Positions 10,882 through 18,871 of a stretch of DNA of 28,102 bases are shown piece after piece. Position numbers and translations under genes: made by a program. Origin of the DNA: a virus; IMG/VR virus record IMGVR_UViG_3300028897_000551, positions 1-28,102 of that record; one strand, written 5' to 3'. Each line of letters opens with the position of its first letter. Position 1 is the first letter of the stretch. Below the pieces are notes generated by a model that did no database searches, was not told the origin of the DNA, and saw only the letters and a program-made list of their open reading frames with translations.

Positions 10882-10933
10882 TGAATCCATATGAAGTAAA
10901 TCAGGTCACCGAACGATAAAAAAGAGGAATAAC

Positions 10934-11212
10934 ATGGATATAGATCAAAGCATTTCATACTGTTTTGATGAATACATAAAAAATAAATTTCCAAATGAGG
11001 AAATAAAAAATTTTCTTCTAAAACATGAGCGCAGACATTTAATAGAAAATAACCTGAAGAGAGAGCTTAAAAAATCACATAAATTTATAAAAAATGGATT
11101 GGAGCTTAGAATATTGATTAATGATTTTATCAGAATGTTTTGTAAAATTGCATTAAATGTAAAGGAGATGGAAATAAATGCCAGGGGGACGACCAACCGA
11201 TTACAAACCTGA
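10934..11212 (+). CDS. Hypothetical helical protein (92 aa)
   Basis: The protein starts MDIDQSISYCFDEYIKNKF and is Lys/Ile/Asn rich with several predicted helices (KHERRHLIENNLKRELKKS). No family is recognised. It has an AAGAGG site before the ATG and overlaps the small-terminase start by 35 bp. Confidence 0.65.
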   Translation: MDIDQSISYCFDEYIKNKFPNEEIKNFLLKHERRHLIENNLKRELKKSHKFIKNGLELRILINDFIRMFCKIALNVKEMEINARGTTNRLQT

Positions 11213-11528
11213 ATATTGTCAAATGATTATTGAGCATATGAAACAGGGGCGAAGTATCAAATCATTTGGATCTGTTGTTAACGCTTGTGAGAATACAATA
11301 CATAGTTGGAAGGAAAAAAATCCAGAATTTCTGCGGTCCATAAAGGTCGGAGAGCAGCACAGCTTCGCCTTTTGGGAGAGGTTGGGCATCGCCGGCGCAG
11401 CTGGAAAAGTGAAAAATTTTAATGCCGCTTCCTGGATTTTCAACATGCGAAATCGATTTGGCTGGAGAGACAATGTTGAGATTAATACAACCCAGCCGAT
11501 AGAAATCAAATTCATTAAAGATGTATGA
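11178..11528 (+). CDS. terS: Terminase small subunit
   Basis: The 116-residue protein opens MPGGRPTDYKPEYCQMIIEH and has a helix-turn-helix at about 20-50 (KSFGSVVNACENTIHSWKEK), followed by an oligomerisation helix and WIFNMRNRFGWRD. GRPTxYxPEY followed by a DNA-binding helix pair is the usual start of small terminases that recognise the packaging site. An AAAGGAG precedes the ATG and the end overlaps the large subunit by 8 bp. Confidence 0.85.
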   Translation: MPGGRPTDYKPEYCQMIIEHMKQGRSIKSFGSVVNACENTIHSWKEKNPEFLRSIKVGEQHSFAFWERLGIAGAAGKVKNFNAASWIFNMRNRFGWRDNVEINTTQPIEIKFIKDV

Positions 11529-12741
11529 AGTAAAACTTCTCAAACATCAATGGGACGCAATAAACTCTAAATATAAATATACTTTAATGTTGGGTGGCAT
11601 CGGAAGTGGAAAGAGTACACTTGGTGCCTATTGGTGTATAATGAAAAAGCAAACGAGTCCCAAAAGTTTGGGATTTATAGGAGCAACTACCTACAGCCAA
11701 CTGAGAAATGCTACAATGGCCACGGTATTTAGAGAACTTCAGAATCTTGAAATACCATTTTCATATAATCAAAGTACAGGGCAACTTAACATGGGAGGAA
11801 AGCTTTTTCTTTGTAAAAGCCTAGAAAATTATGACCCATTAAGGGGCATAGAAATAGGTGAAATGTGGATTGACGAGGGTGCATACATTAAAAAGGAGGC
11901 ATTTGACATGATGATTGGAAGGCTTAGGGACAAAAAGGGTGATCTTACATCCCTTATTACCACTTCCCCGAATGGTTTTAACTGGGTATATGATTACTTT
12001 CATTCTTCAGGGCAATTTTACAACGATAAATATTTTTATTATGTCAAAGCCAAAACCAGGGACAATAAATATCTTCCTGACGGATACATTGAGTCATTAT
12101 TAGATCAGTATGACTCTAAGATGATTAAACAGGAGCTTGAGGGTGAGTTTGTAAATGTAACCCAAGGGCGAGTGTACTATGCATTTGATAGGGACATACA
12201 TTGTAAGGAGGTTAAGGATAATGGTAAGGATCCCATTTATGCAGGTATGGACTTTAACGTTAACCCCATGACAGCCTCCATATTCCAGTTTTATGATAAT
12301 AAGTTTTATGTGATTGATGAGTTCTACTTAAAAGACTCAAACACCCCGGAGATGTGTAGGAAAATAAAGGACAAATATGGTGAGGGAGTTAAGATAATAC
12401 CTGATTCGACATCAGCAAAAAGAAGCACTGCGGGAGTTTCGGACTTTGAAATTATCAAAAGAAATGGATTTGAAATTATGTCAACCAGAAATCCATATGT
12501 CATTGACAGGGTCAATAATGCTAATAGACTTTTTGAGCATAATAGGGTTATAATAAACCCATGCTGTAAGAAGACTATCAATGATCTAGAGAAAGTGTCT
12601 TGGAGAGAGGGAAAAAACGAAATTGACCAGGTTACAGATAAAATGTTGACGCATATATCAGATGCTTTAACATACGGGCTTTGGAAGCTTGCGCCGCTAA
12701 AACGGGTAACGGGTGGTTTAACTATTGGGAGTACTATTTGA
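11521..12741 (+). CDS. terL: Terminase large subunit
   Basis: The packaging motor ATPase and nuclease, 406 residues and complete. Walker A is GGIGSGKST (25-33) and Walker B is MWIDEG with Asp118 and Glu119. The RNase H-like nuclease has Asp244 (YAGMDFNVNP), Asp295 (KIIPDSTSAK) and Asp381 (HISDALTYG), the three metal-binding acids. It pumps DNA into the capsid through the portal encoded two genes later and cuts the concatemer. The pairing with TerS and the short length are typical. Confidence 0.93.
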   Translation: MYEVKLLKHQWDAINSKYKYTLMLGGIGSGKSTLGAYWCIMKKQTSPKSLGFIGATTYSQLRNATMATVFRELQNLEIPFSYNQSTGQLNMGGKLFLCKSLENYDPLRGIEIGEMWIDEGAYIKKEAFDMMIGRLRDKKGDLTSLITTSPNGFNWVYDYFHSSGQFYNDKYFYYVKAKTRDNKYLPDGYIESLLDQYDSKMIKQELEGEFVNVTQGRVYYAFDRDIHCKEVKDNGKDPIYAGMDFNVNPMTASIFQFYDNKFYVIDEFYLKDSNTPEMCRKIKDKYGEGVKIIPDSTSAKRSTAGVSDFEIIKRNGFEIMSTRNPYVIDRVNNANRLFEHNRVIINPCCKKTINDLEKVSWREGKNEIDQVTDKMLTHISDALTYGLWKLAPLKRVTGGLTIGSTI

Positions 12742-12754
12742 TTTTAACTAGAAC

Positions 12755-12859
12755 ATGGGAGATGCCATCAAAATCATAGAAATATCGCTGGTGCCTCATG
12801 ACCTAGCACATTATGATATCATTGTGATAGTTGATCAAAAAATTGGGAGTAAGATATGA
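12755..12859 (+). CDS. 34-residue ORF between terminase and portal
   Basis: It encodes MGDAIKIIEISLVPHDLAHY followed by DIIVIVDQKIGSKI. Its stop overlaps the portal ATG (ATGA), and its last codons hold the portal ribosome site. It fills the only gap between the two genes. No family known. Confidence 0.45.
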   Translation: MGDAIKIIEISLVPHDLAHYDIIVIVDQKIGSKI

Positions 12860-14445
12860 AGATGTTTAATGAAGAACAATTAATGGATATAGATTTTAGG
12901 ACAAAAATAATTGAGGAAATCGAGAGTCCAGAAAATTATCAGCGCAAGGCTGAAATGAAAAGAAGGTACGAGGTTTTTAAGGATAACACTAAAAAATATG
13001 TACTTGAAAGAATGGAAAAAGAATCGTCCGACGCGAATGTGGTTGATGAGATAATTCACAGGACGTCAAATAAATCATTTTGTAGAAGAATTATAGATAA
13101 GAAGGCAATGGTCTACAGGGATGGTGTTACAAGGACGGTTCCAAACGAAGAGCACCAAAGGCAGATTGAACTGCAGGTCGATCTGACAAATATGAACAGC
13201 AAAATGGTTAAAATTAACAAATATGTTGAACTATTTAAAAATACATCCATACAGGTCGTTCCGTTTAAGCATCCAATAGAGAGAGACAAATATGGATATA
13301 AGCTTAGAACTCTTCAGCCATATCTTTATGATGTAATCGAGGACGAGGAAAACCCAGAGGAGGCGAGGGTTTATATAACAAGCTATTACAATCCAGAATA
13401 TAGAAGTCCGCACCATGCGGCAGAAGGTATGAGTGGAAATCGTGAGGCTGATGTTATCCTTCCACAGGCTGTGTTTAGATCAGGCGATGAAAGGGATCAG
13501 AAAATCGCCGATGCCCCGGATGATAAAGGTGTCGAGGATAAGGAATATATCTGGTGGTCAAACAAATACCATTTCACGACTGATGGCAAAGGAAATATAA
13601 AGGCTGGGAAGCAAGAAGACGACCTCCTTAATCCAATTGGTAGGCTTCCATTCTACAATTTTGCAGACGATCAGGACGGGCAATTCTGGGCACTTGGCGG
13701 TGAGGATATTGTGGATGAATGTATTCTTGCCAATGTTAATCTCACAGATACATATTATATCGCCAAATACCAAGGACAAGGTATCGGATATATGTGGGGA
13801 AAGGGCGTTCCCAAAAATCTCAAGGTTGGGGCCTCATCATTCATTACAATGGATGTTGAGGCTGACGATCCAAGGCCAGAGATAGGTTTTGCCACATCAA
13901 ATCCTCCTCTCCCGGCGCACCTTGAGATGGTGAATCAGGGTCTTGACGCGGTTCTTGAAACAAACGGCCTACGTGCGAAGGTATCAGCCAATGGTGCCTC
14001 AGCATCAGGCATTCACGAGATATTGATCCAATCAGAAAATCTTATAGATATAGAAACCCAAAGGGAAATGTACAGGGATGCTGAGCCTGTTATTTTTTAT
14101 ATTATGGCACAGCTTCACAACCTTCTTTTTGATAAGCAAGCCCTCGCCTCCGAATTCGCAGAAATTGGAAAGATAACGGCTGAAGACAGAGTTAAGGTTA
14201 AATTTCCAGACCCGCAACCGTTTGTTAGTGAAAAGGAAAAGCTTGACATTATAGAGAAGAGGCTCAGCATAGGACTCGATTCCATGGCAGACGCAATTAT
14301 AAAGGACAATCCAGATCTGACAAAGGAGGAGGCAGAGGAAAAGCTTAAAAGGGTAATCGATGCAAAGATGAAAGATAGGACAAACAGGCTTACAACCCTT
14401 GCGCCACAGTTTTTAAAGGGGGAAAAAGAAAGTGAGGAGGAATAA
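12856..14445 (+). CDS. Portal protein
   Basis: At 529 residues this is the size expected of a portal, the dodecameric ring at the capsid vertex through which DNA enters. The order after the terminase and before connectors and scaffold agrees. Typical features are the N-terminal DFRTKIIEEIESPENYQRKA region, a mixed core with YDVIEDEENPEEARVYITSY, a stem-like helix with LPAHLEMVNQGLDAVLETNG (about 360-380), and an acidic coiled C-terminus (LTKEEAEEKLKRVIDAKMK). A GGGAG site precedes the ATG. The assignment rests on size and position more than on a single motif. Confidence 0.85.
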   Translation: MKMFNEEQLMDIDFRTKIIEEIESPENYQRKAEMKRRYEVFKDNTKKYVLERMEKESSDANVVDEIIHRTSNKSFCRRIIDKKAMVYRDGVTRTVPNEEHQRQIELQVDLTNMNSKMVKINKYVELFKNTSIQVVPFKHPIERDKYGYKLRTLQPYLYDVIEDEENPEEARVYITSYYNPEYRSPHHAAEGMSGNREADVILPQAVFRSGDERDQKIADAPDDKGVEDKEYIWWSNKYHFTTDGKGNIKAGKQEDDLLNPIGRLPFYNFADDQDGQFWALGGEDIVDECILANVNLTDTYYIAKYQGQGIGYMWGKGVPKNLKVGASSFITMDVEADDPRPEIGFATSNPPLPAHLEMVNQGLDAVLETNGLRAKVSANGASASGIHEILIQSENLIDIETQREMYRDAEPVIFYIMAQLHNLLFDKQALASEFAEIGKITAEDRVKVKFPDPQPFVSEKEKLDIIEKRLSIGLDSMADAIIKDNPDLTKEEAEEKLKRVIDAKMKDRTNRLTTLAPQFLKGEKESEEE

Positions 14446-14600
14446 TGGCTCCCAAAGTTGAGAAAAGAGGAAACAAGTGGTGTACAGTCCACTGCACTGG
14501 TCCAGACAAGGGAAAGATTATAAAATGCTTTTCAACTAAGGCAAAGGCAATGGCACAACACCGGGCGATCCAAGCCAGAAAAAGAAGAAAGAAGAAATAA
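14445..14600 (+). CDS. Small basic protein after the portal gene (51 aa)
   Basis: The protein has MAPKVEKRGNKWCTVHC, then GKIIKCFSTKAKAMAQHRAI and a very basic end. The pattern of VHxxG, GKIIxCF, TKAKAxAxHRAI resembles a short module found beside or within phage head-morphogenesis genes. It starts on TAATG with the portal stop and has GAGGAGG upstream, so translation is well supported. Confidence 0.65.
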   Translation: MAPKVEKRGNKWCTVHCTGPDKGKIIKCFSTKAKAMAQHRAIQARKRRKKK

Positions 14601-14603
14601 AAA

Positions 14604-15101
14604 TTGGCTGACAAAATAACGTGGAAGCTTAAATTAAAAAGCATAATGGGCACATCAAGGGCTACAAAAGAAAAAAAAGACATGATTAAAGAGGAAGTCG
14701 GTGAATATATTATTGACAAGATTCTTGAGGATGTGTCGAAATTAAAAAGCCCAGTGGATATGCGTAATAAACGCGTTAACAGAAAGTTTGATAAACTTAA
14801 AAAAAAATATGCAAGATTTAAGAAAGAAAGTGGATTGAATGATGTGCCAAATCTTGAATTTTCAGGGCTGATGCTAGACTCGATAGAGGCGCGTCCATAC
14901 AGGGATGGGGTAGAGATTGGGATATTTGAGGGAGATGCGGTCCCAAGAGCAGACAATCACAATAAATTCTCGGCAAAATCAAAGAAGACAGCTGTTCCAA
15001 AAAGACAATTCATTCCAAAGGCCAGGGAAAAATTCAGGCCATCAATAATGAAAGGAATAAAAAGAATAGCAAAGGAAATTTTAAGGGAAAAGCATGGCTA
15101 A
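14604..15101 (+). CDS. Head-completion / virion-morphogenesis-like protein
   Basis: I read a TTG start giving MADKITWKLKLKSIMG; the next ATG is 14 codons later. The sequence has LEFSGLMLDSIEARPYRDGV (about 91-110), then EIGIFEGDA and PKRQFIPKAREKF (about 133-145). The order of 'L..SG.MLDSI', 'VEIG' and 'PKRQF' is that of phage virion-morphogenesis proteins of the Mu gpG type, which act in tail or head-tail completion. It overlaps the following similar gene by 8 bp. Confidence 0.65.
   Translation: MADKITWKLKLKSIMGTSRATKEKKDMIKEEVGEYIIDKILEDVSKLKSPVDMRNKRVNRKFDKLKKKYARFKKESGLNDVPNLEFSGLMLDSIEARPYRDGVEIGIFEGDAVPRADNHNKFSAKSKKTAVPKRQFIPKAREKFRPSIMKGIKRIAKEILREKHG
14762..14779. repeat. 18-bp exact repeat, copy 2 (copy 1 at 6227-6244)
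   Basis: GCGTAATAAACGCGTTAA, coding RNKRV as in the initiator gene. Here the left flank is ATGCGT rather than ACGCGT, so only one full palindromic hexamer remains. Confidence 0.8.
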
Positions 15102-15660
15102 GATATTTGGATTAAAGATCAACACTGACAAAGTTGACAAACTTTTTGGGGAAATAAAAAAAATTGGGTGGAACGATGTCCGAAGAATCGGAGCCGACAA
15201 AGCAAAAGAGCAGCTCAAAGAAGACATTGTTAATACAATAAAAAGAGGGAACTCCCCTGTAAAGGGGGAAAGGCGTTTTGTGGATTACTCAGATTCCTAC
15301 AAGGCTGCTATCAGGGGTGAGGTTAGATTTTTTACTGATAAACAGGGAAAGGTAAGACCGATTTTGGGTGGAGCTGTAGGGCTAGGGTACGGTAAAAAGC
15401 TGCGCCCGATTAATCTCACACTTTCAGGAAAAATGTTAAATAGTGTTAAGGGAAGAGTAACTGACAGGGGGATAAGTCTGTGGTTTACAAGTCCAATTGC
15501 AAAATATCATAATATTGAGGGAGCCGGAAAGTCGAAAACTATTCGACGTATGCTTCCAAAGTCAAATGAGGATTTGAAGGAATCTGTCAAGGAGAGGGCT
15601 GCGAGAACAATAGGCAATGCATATGAGAAGGTTTTGAATTCAAAGAAAAGGAGTGTGTAA
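15094..15660 (+). CDS. HK97 gp10-like head-tail completion protein
   Basis: The protein has 188 residues. The features LKEDIVNTIKRGNSPVKGER, then DYSDSYKAAI and KKLRPINLTLSGKMLNSVKG (about 106-126) and ISLWFTSPIAKYHN recall the 'I..G.SP..G', 'Y...Y' and 'LSG.ML.S' layout of gp10-type and related head-tail joining proteins. It is adjacent to a distant relative at 14604. The precise place in the particle is uncertain. Confidence 0.65.
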   Translation: MAKIFGLKINTDKVDKLFGEIKKIGWNDVRRIGADKAKEQLKEDIVNTIKRGNSPVKGERRFVDYSDSYKAAIRGEVRFFTDKQGKVRPILGGAVGLGYGKKLRPINLTLSGKMLNSVKGRVTDRGISLWFTSPIAKYHNIEGAGKSKTIRRMLPKSNEDLKESVKERAARTIGNAYEKVLNSKKRSV

Positions 15661-15661
15661 A

Positions 15662-16303
15662 ATGGTTAGTGACAATAACGAACCAAAAGGTCAAGACAAA
15701 GAGATCGAAAAGAATGATGGCGAACAGAAAAAGCAAGATGATAACGAGAATATTCCACCAAAAGAGAGACTTGCCGGCTCGAATTTCTATAAGCAAAAGC
15801 TTGCTGAAGCTGAGGCTAGGGAGGCCAAGGTAAGAGAAGAACTTGAAAATGAGAGGACAGAAAAGCTCGTGCAGAAGGAAAATTACAAAGGTCTTTATGA
15901 GCTTGAGAAGAAAAAGCGCGAAGAGGCTGAGGAAAGAGAAAAGAAATCGACGAATGCCTATTATGAGGACATAAAAATTCAGGCTGTCGAAAGGGAGGCA
16001 ATAAAGGCCGGAATCCTAGACATCGCACTTGAGGACGTGAGAAGCTTAGATCTTGATATGATAGAGGTTGAAACAACGAGCAGGGGACATAAAAATGTGA
16101 TAGGGGCTAAGGAATATGTCGACAACCTTAAGGAAGTAAGGCCCCATTGGTTTAATAAGATGGGCGCGCCAAGGATGAACACTGGGCAGCCTAGTGAAGC
16201 GCCTCAACCAAAAGAATTAACACCTGATGAATTAATAAAGCTCCAGAAAAAGGATCCCGAAAAATATAAACAAGAGATGAAAAAAAGATTGAATATTGCA
16301 TAA
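15662..16303 (+). CDS. Capsid scaffolding protein
   Basis: The protein (213 residues) is highly charged, with a disordered acidic N-terminus and a long coiled coil at about 45-100 (EAREAKVREELENERTEKLV, ELEKKKREEAEEREKKSTN). A C-terminal basic helix (KKDPEKYKQEMKKRLNIA) could bind the coat. That composition, together with a place immediately before the major capsid gene, is typical of GP20-type scaffolds. Start is ATG 15662, with GGAGTGTG upstream. Confidence 0.82.
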   Translation: MVSDNNEPKGQDKEIEKNDGEQKKQDDNENIPPKERLAGSNFYKQKLAEAEAREAKVREELENERTEKLVQKENYKGLYELEKKKREEAEEREKKSTNAYYEDIKIQAVEREAIKAGILDIALEDVRSLDLDMIEVETTSRGHKNVIGAKEYVDNLKEVRPHWFNKMGAPRMNTGQPSEAPQPKELTPDELIKLQKKDPEKYKQEMKKRLNIA

Positions 16304-16324
16304 AAAAAAATTATAGTGTAGAAT
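16296..16324 (+). promoter_or_regulatory. Candidate promoter before the capsid gene
   Basis: TTGCAT (16296-16301), 17 bp with nine A in a row, then TAGAAT (16319-16324). A second possible -10 (TATATT) follows. It lies upstream of the leader box at 16354. Confidence 0.45.
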
Positions 16325-16353
16325 TATATTATATGGTGGGGTGATTGGCTCCG

Positions 16354-16381
16354 GAAATTAAATTTAAAGTAGGAGTCAATT
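16354..16381 (+). repeat. Leader box copy B (pairs with 10371-10398)
   Basis: GAAATTAAATTTAAAGTAGG and AGT before the capsid ATG. It shares the AAATT-N-AATTT dyad and the ribosome site with copy A, and also has GTGGGG upstream. Confidence 0.6.
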
Positions 16382-17221
16382 ATGGCAAACCAGTTACAGA
16401 ACACTACAAGAAACGATGTGATCATACCAGAGGTATGGTCAAGCAGGTTCTACGACGTCCTTTTGGACAAGCTTCCTTTCATTGATTCTGTTGACAAGTC
16501 CTATGAGGGTGAGATCCAGTCACTTGGGGACATTGTTAACATTTCATCCCTCCCAGAATTTTCGCAAGCTGAGCTTCTTGCTGAAGGTGCGGCTGGAGAT
16601 TCAGAGGCCGTCACACTGACAGGGCAGCAGCTTGTTATCAACAAAAGAGCCTATAAAGACGTTATCGTGACAAAAAAGGCACAACTCCAATCACTCGATT
16701 TCATGGATGAATTGAGAGACAAGATGATTTTTGCAATCCAAAAGAAAATGCAGGCTGACATAATCTCAACCATATCCCCAAGCACTTCAACTCCAGACCA
16801 TGTCATATCTTATGATGCTGGTTCAACCCTCGCGCTTGCGGACATTCTTGAGGCCAAGGAACTTCTTGACACAGCAAACAATGACGAGTCGAATAGGGTT
16901 GGTACTGTTGGTGCAGCACAAATGAATGACCTTTTCAATATCACTGGGTTTATGTCAAGAGATTTCATCCCGGCTGGGAGCCCACTGACAAGTGGTGCTA
17001 TCACAACTCCGATCGCCGGATTTTCAATGAAAATGACTAATATTGTTGGAAACACTTCATATTGGTTTCATCCGTCATTCCTGACATTGGCAATCCAGCA
17101 GGCACTCAATATTGAGACATTCAATCTTGGAGCAGACGGAGTCAGGGGAACCCGTGTTAACGCGGACATTCTTTATGGGGTGAAACAGCTTGGGAATACA
17201 AGAGTTGTTTCTATTGCTTAA
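16382..17221 (+). CDS. Major capsid protein
   Basis: The 279-residue protein begins MANQLQNTTRNDVIIPEVWS and has an E-loop-like LGDIVNISSLPEFSQAEL region (about 47-64), a helix-rich P-domain (FMDELRDKMIFAIQKKMQAD), and a strand-rich A-domain ending GVRGTRVNADILYGVKQLGN. The IPEVWSxxFYDVLLDKLPF opening is shared with HK97-fold coat proteins of the long-tailed phage type. It follows the scaffold gene and has its own promoter-like leader with AGTAGGAGT, as fits a strongly expressed product. Confidence 0.88.
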   Translation: MANQLQNTTRNDVIIPEVWSSRFYDVLLDKLPFIDSVDKSYEGEIQSLGDIVNISSLPEFSQAELLAEGAAGDSEAVTLTGQQLVINKRAYKDVIVTKKAQLQSLDFMDELRDKMIFAIQKKMQADIISTISPSTSTPDHVISYDAGSTLALADILEAKELLDTANNDESNRVGTVGAAQMNDLFNITGFMSRDFIPAGSPLTSGAITTPIAGFSMKMTNIVGNTSYWFHPSFLTLAIQQALNIETFNLGADGVRGTRVNADILYGVKQLGNTRVVSIA

Positions 17222-17243
17222 ATTTTGGACATAGGAGAGTTAA

Positions 17244-17687
17244 ATGAGTATCAAAAATATGAAGCATGTTCAGGAATATGTTTACGACTTCGACGTTGAT
17301 GGCGGAGTCAAGGACGCCAACATCGTCTTATCAGACAAAGACAACAAGGATCCCATCCCAGTAGGGGCTGTAATAACTGGTGTAATGGCTAAGGTTGTTA
17401 CTGCTGTTGAGTCTCTGGGGAGCGCTACAGTTTCCTGGGGTAATGATGATGATGAGGATGGTTATTCTGGAACTACAATTGCCAAGACAAGCCTCGTAGA
17501 CAATGCAGTTTTTAATGGCTGGGACAATGGTGCGGCGCTTCTCTGGGATGATACAAATGATCACCAGATTTATGTGCCAGTACTTGACGCAGACGATGGG
17601 GATTTTATTGTTTTGATTTCGACCGCAGATCTTACAGCCGGGAAAATTGTTTTTATGGTTGAATATCTAATGCCAACAGAAAGCTAA
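17244..17687 (+). CDS. Probable capsid decoration protein
   Basis: The 147-residue protein is acidic and strand-rich: YDFDVDGGVKDANIVLSDK, IPVGAVITGVMAKVVTAVES, GSATVSWGNDD, and a final LTAGKIVFMVEYLMP. This 'DGG..G.I.L', 'IP.GAVI', 'GSAT..G' and 'LTAG...EY' pattern recurs in proteins encoded directly after major capsid genes. A role on the capsid surface is inferred from position. A terminator follows immediately. Confidence 0.6.
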   Translation: MSIKNMKHVQEYVYDFDVDGGVKDANIVLSDKDNKDPIPVGAVITGVMAKVVTAVESLGSATVSWGNDDDEDGYSGTTIAKTSLVDNAVFNGWDNGAALLWDDTNDHQIYVPVLDADDGDFIVLISTADLTAGKIVFMVEYLMPTES

Positions 17688-17696
17688 TCGGAGGTA

Positions 17697-17725
17697 GGGT
17701 GGGCTTAATGCCCACCCCTTTTTTT
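17697..17725 (+). terminator. Intrinsic terminator after the capsid genes
   Basis: GGGTGGGC (17697-17704) and GCCCACCC (17710-17717) form a perfect 8-bp stem around TTAAT, followed after one C by seven T. This is a textbook Rho-independent terminator. It overlaps the possible starts of the next gene. Confidence 0.92.
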
Positions 17726-17923
17726 ATGGCGATATCAAGGACAAGGCTTAGGTTTATAAAAAGCAAGGATCCAGACAGACTTGTTGAATATTTGTCTGTC
17801 ATATTGCCATATAAGATTGAGATCAAGGGAAACCCCGTTTTTTCAAAGGGGAAATGGTATCTTTGGTTTGTGCTCCCTGAAAACGATAAATTGGAAGAAG
17901 CGGCTTTTGGGGATATTGATTAG
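17699..17923 (+). CDS. Small conserved phage protein (66-74 aa), start inside terminator
   Basis: The body reads MAISRTRLRFIKSKDPDRL, VEYLSVILPYKIEIKGNPVF and KGKWYLWFVLPEND. No function is known. Three starts are possible: GTG 17699 with GGAGG four bases upstream, ATG 17708, and ATG 17726, which has no ribosome site. The first two lie inside the terminator hairpin, so translation and termination should interfere. The first gives 74 residues, the last 65. Confidence 0.65.
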   Translation: MGLMPTPFFMAISRTRLRFIKSKDPDRLVEYLSVILPYKIEIKGNPVFSKGKWYLWFVLPENDKLEEAAFGDID

Positions 17924-17932
17924 GAGATTATA

Positions 17933-18445
17933 ATGAGCAAATTCAAACCCAGTCAAAATGTAGGAGATTTAAAGTTCAATCCCGGAGCTAGGGAATCAAA
18001 CACATTGACTTTTCCCGCGACAGGGGATGCCACACAGGGAGATTATATCATGCTTTACAATGCCGCCGGGACATCCTATGCGGTTTGGCTTGATATCGAT
18101 GCCGATGGCACCGCACCCACGGGGACACTTTATACGGGATCTGATAACCAAATTGAGGTTGACATTGCTACTGGAGACACTGCGGCTCAGGTTGGTACAA
18201 AAGCATATAATGCGCTTAATGGAAACGTAACTGACATATCCTTCACAGACAATGCGGATGGGACACTTGCCATGGCTGTCTCAGACGTTGGCAATGCGTC
18301 CGATGCAGTTCCCAAAAACGCTGATGACAGCGGTGCGGGCAGCATATCTTCAAGTGCATCAGACGGATCCTCGGCTAGTTTTCCATATGAATCACCAAAT
18401 GATTCACCAACTGCTAGAAAAATGGTGCCTGATATTTATAGTTAA
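17933..18445 (+). CDS. Probable virion surface or fibre-like protein (170 aa)
   Basis: The sequence is rich in Gly, Ala, Asp, Ser and Thr, with repeated short strands: TFPATGDATQGDYIMLYNAA, SYAVWLDIDADGTAPTG, then GDTAAQVGTKAYNAL and FTDNADGTLAMAV. This 'D.I......G..YAV.LD.D....P' and 'T.A.......A.N' layout recurs in phage structural proteins. A Ser-rich tail (SGAGSISSSASDGSSASF) ends it. It has a TTAGGAG site. The exact role is unknown. Confidence 0.6.
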   Translation: MSKFKPSQNVGDLKFNPGARESNTLTFPATGDATQGDYIMLYNAAGTSYAVWLDIDADGTAPTGTLYTGSDNQIEVDIATGDTAAQVGTKAYNALNGNVTDISFTDNADGTLAMAVSDVGNASDAVPKNADDSGAGSISSSASDGSSASFPYESPNDSPTARKMVPDIYS

Positions 18446-18481
18446 CGGGGGGACCCATCTAATAATATTGAAGGGGTTGTA

Positions 18482-18871
18482 ATGGCGGTAAATGATCATG
18501 GCCTTGAAGCAATAAGAAAAAGTGCTGAAGAAATAACACCAGGGGATAAATCTGAATATCGCATTAGAACGACTGCGTCAGGTGAATTCAGAATTACTGG
18601 TTTAACTGAGTCAGGACTTGATACTGAAGTAATCCTTAATGACAGCGGATGGGTTGCCATCCCGTCAACTCCGAAGGAGGGAAGAAACTCCATGAGGATT
18701 CAGAATCAAAGTGACGTGGAGATTAAGACAAATTTTTCAAACTCTGTCGGCTATGTTGGCGTGATTATTCCAGCAGGGGCAAGCGATTTTTTAGACATAA
18801 CCGATGACATAATAATTTATGGCAGATCGTCAAGTGGAAATGCGACTGTTTTAGTGAGGGAGATAAAATAG
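18482..18871 (+). CDS. Hypothetical structural protein (129 aa)
   Basis: Strand-rich and soluble, with YRIRTTASGEFRITGLTESG and IPSTPKEGRNSMRIQNQSDV, then GYVGVIIPAGASDFLDITDD. The 'R.QN.S...I' and 'G..I..G....D.....I' motifs are typical of phage proteins that may bind a fibre or capsid. It is one of six small genes of similar style in a row, and an AAGGGG site precedes it. Confidence 0.6.
   Translation: MAVNDHGLEAIRKSAEEITPGDKSEYRIRTTASGEFRITGLTESGLDTEVILNDSGWVAIPSTPKEGRNSMRIQNQSDVEIKTNFSNSVGYVGVIIPAGASDFLDITDDIIIYGRSSSGNATVLVREIK

Noticed and set aside
10881-10919. 12-codon ORF MNPYEVNQVTER starting on TAATG
   Set aside because: No ribosome site and no coupling to the next gene, which has its own AAGAGG site 15 bp further on; kept out of the gene list.
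14390-14956. 188-codon minus-strand frame
   Set aside because: It is antisense to the portal end and to the morphogenesis gene, is Ser/Phe/Leu-rich as expected of a mirror frame, and has no ribosome site.
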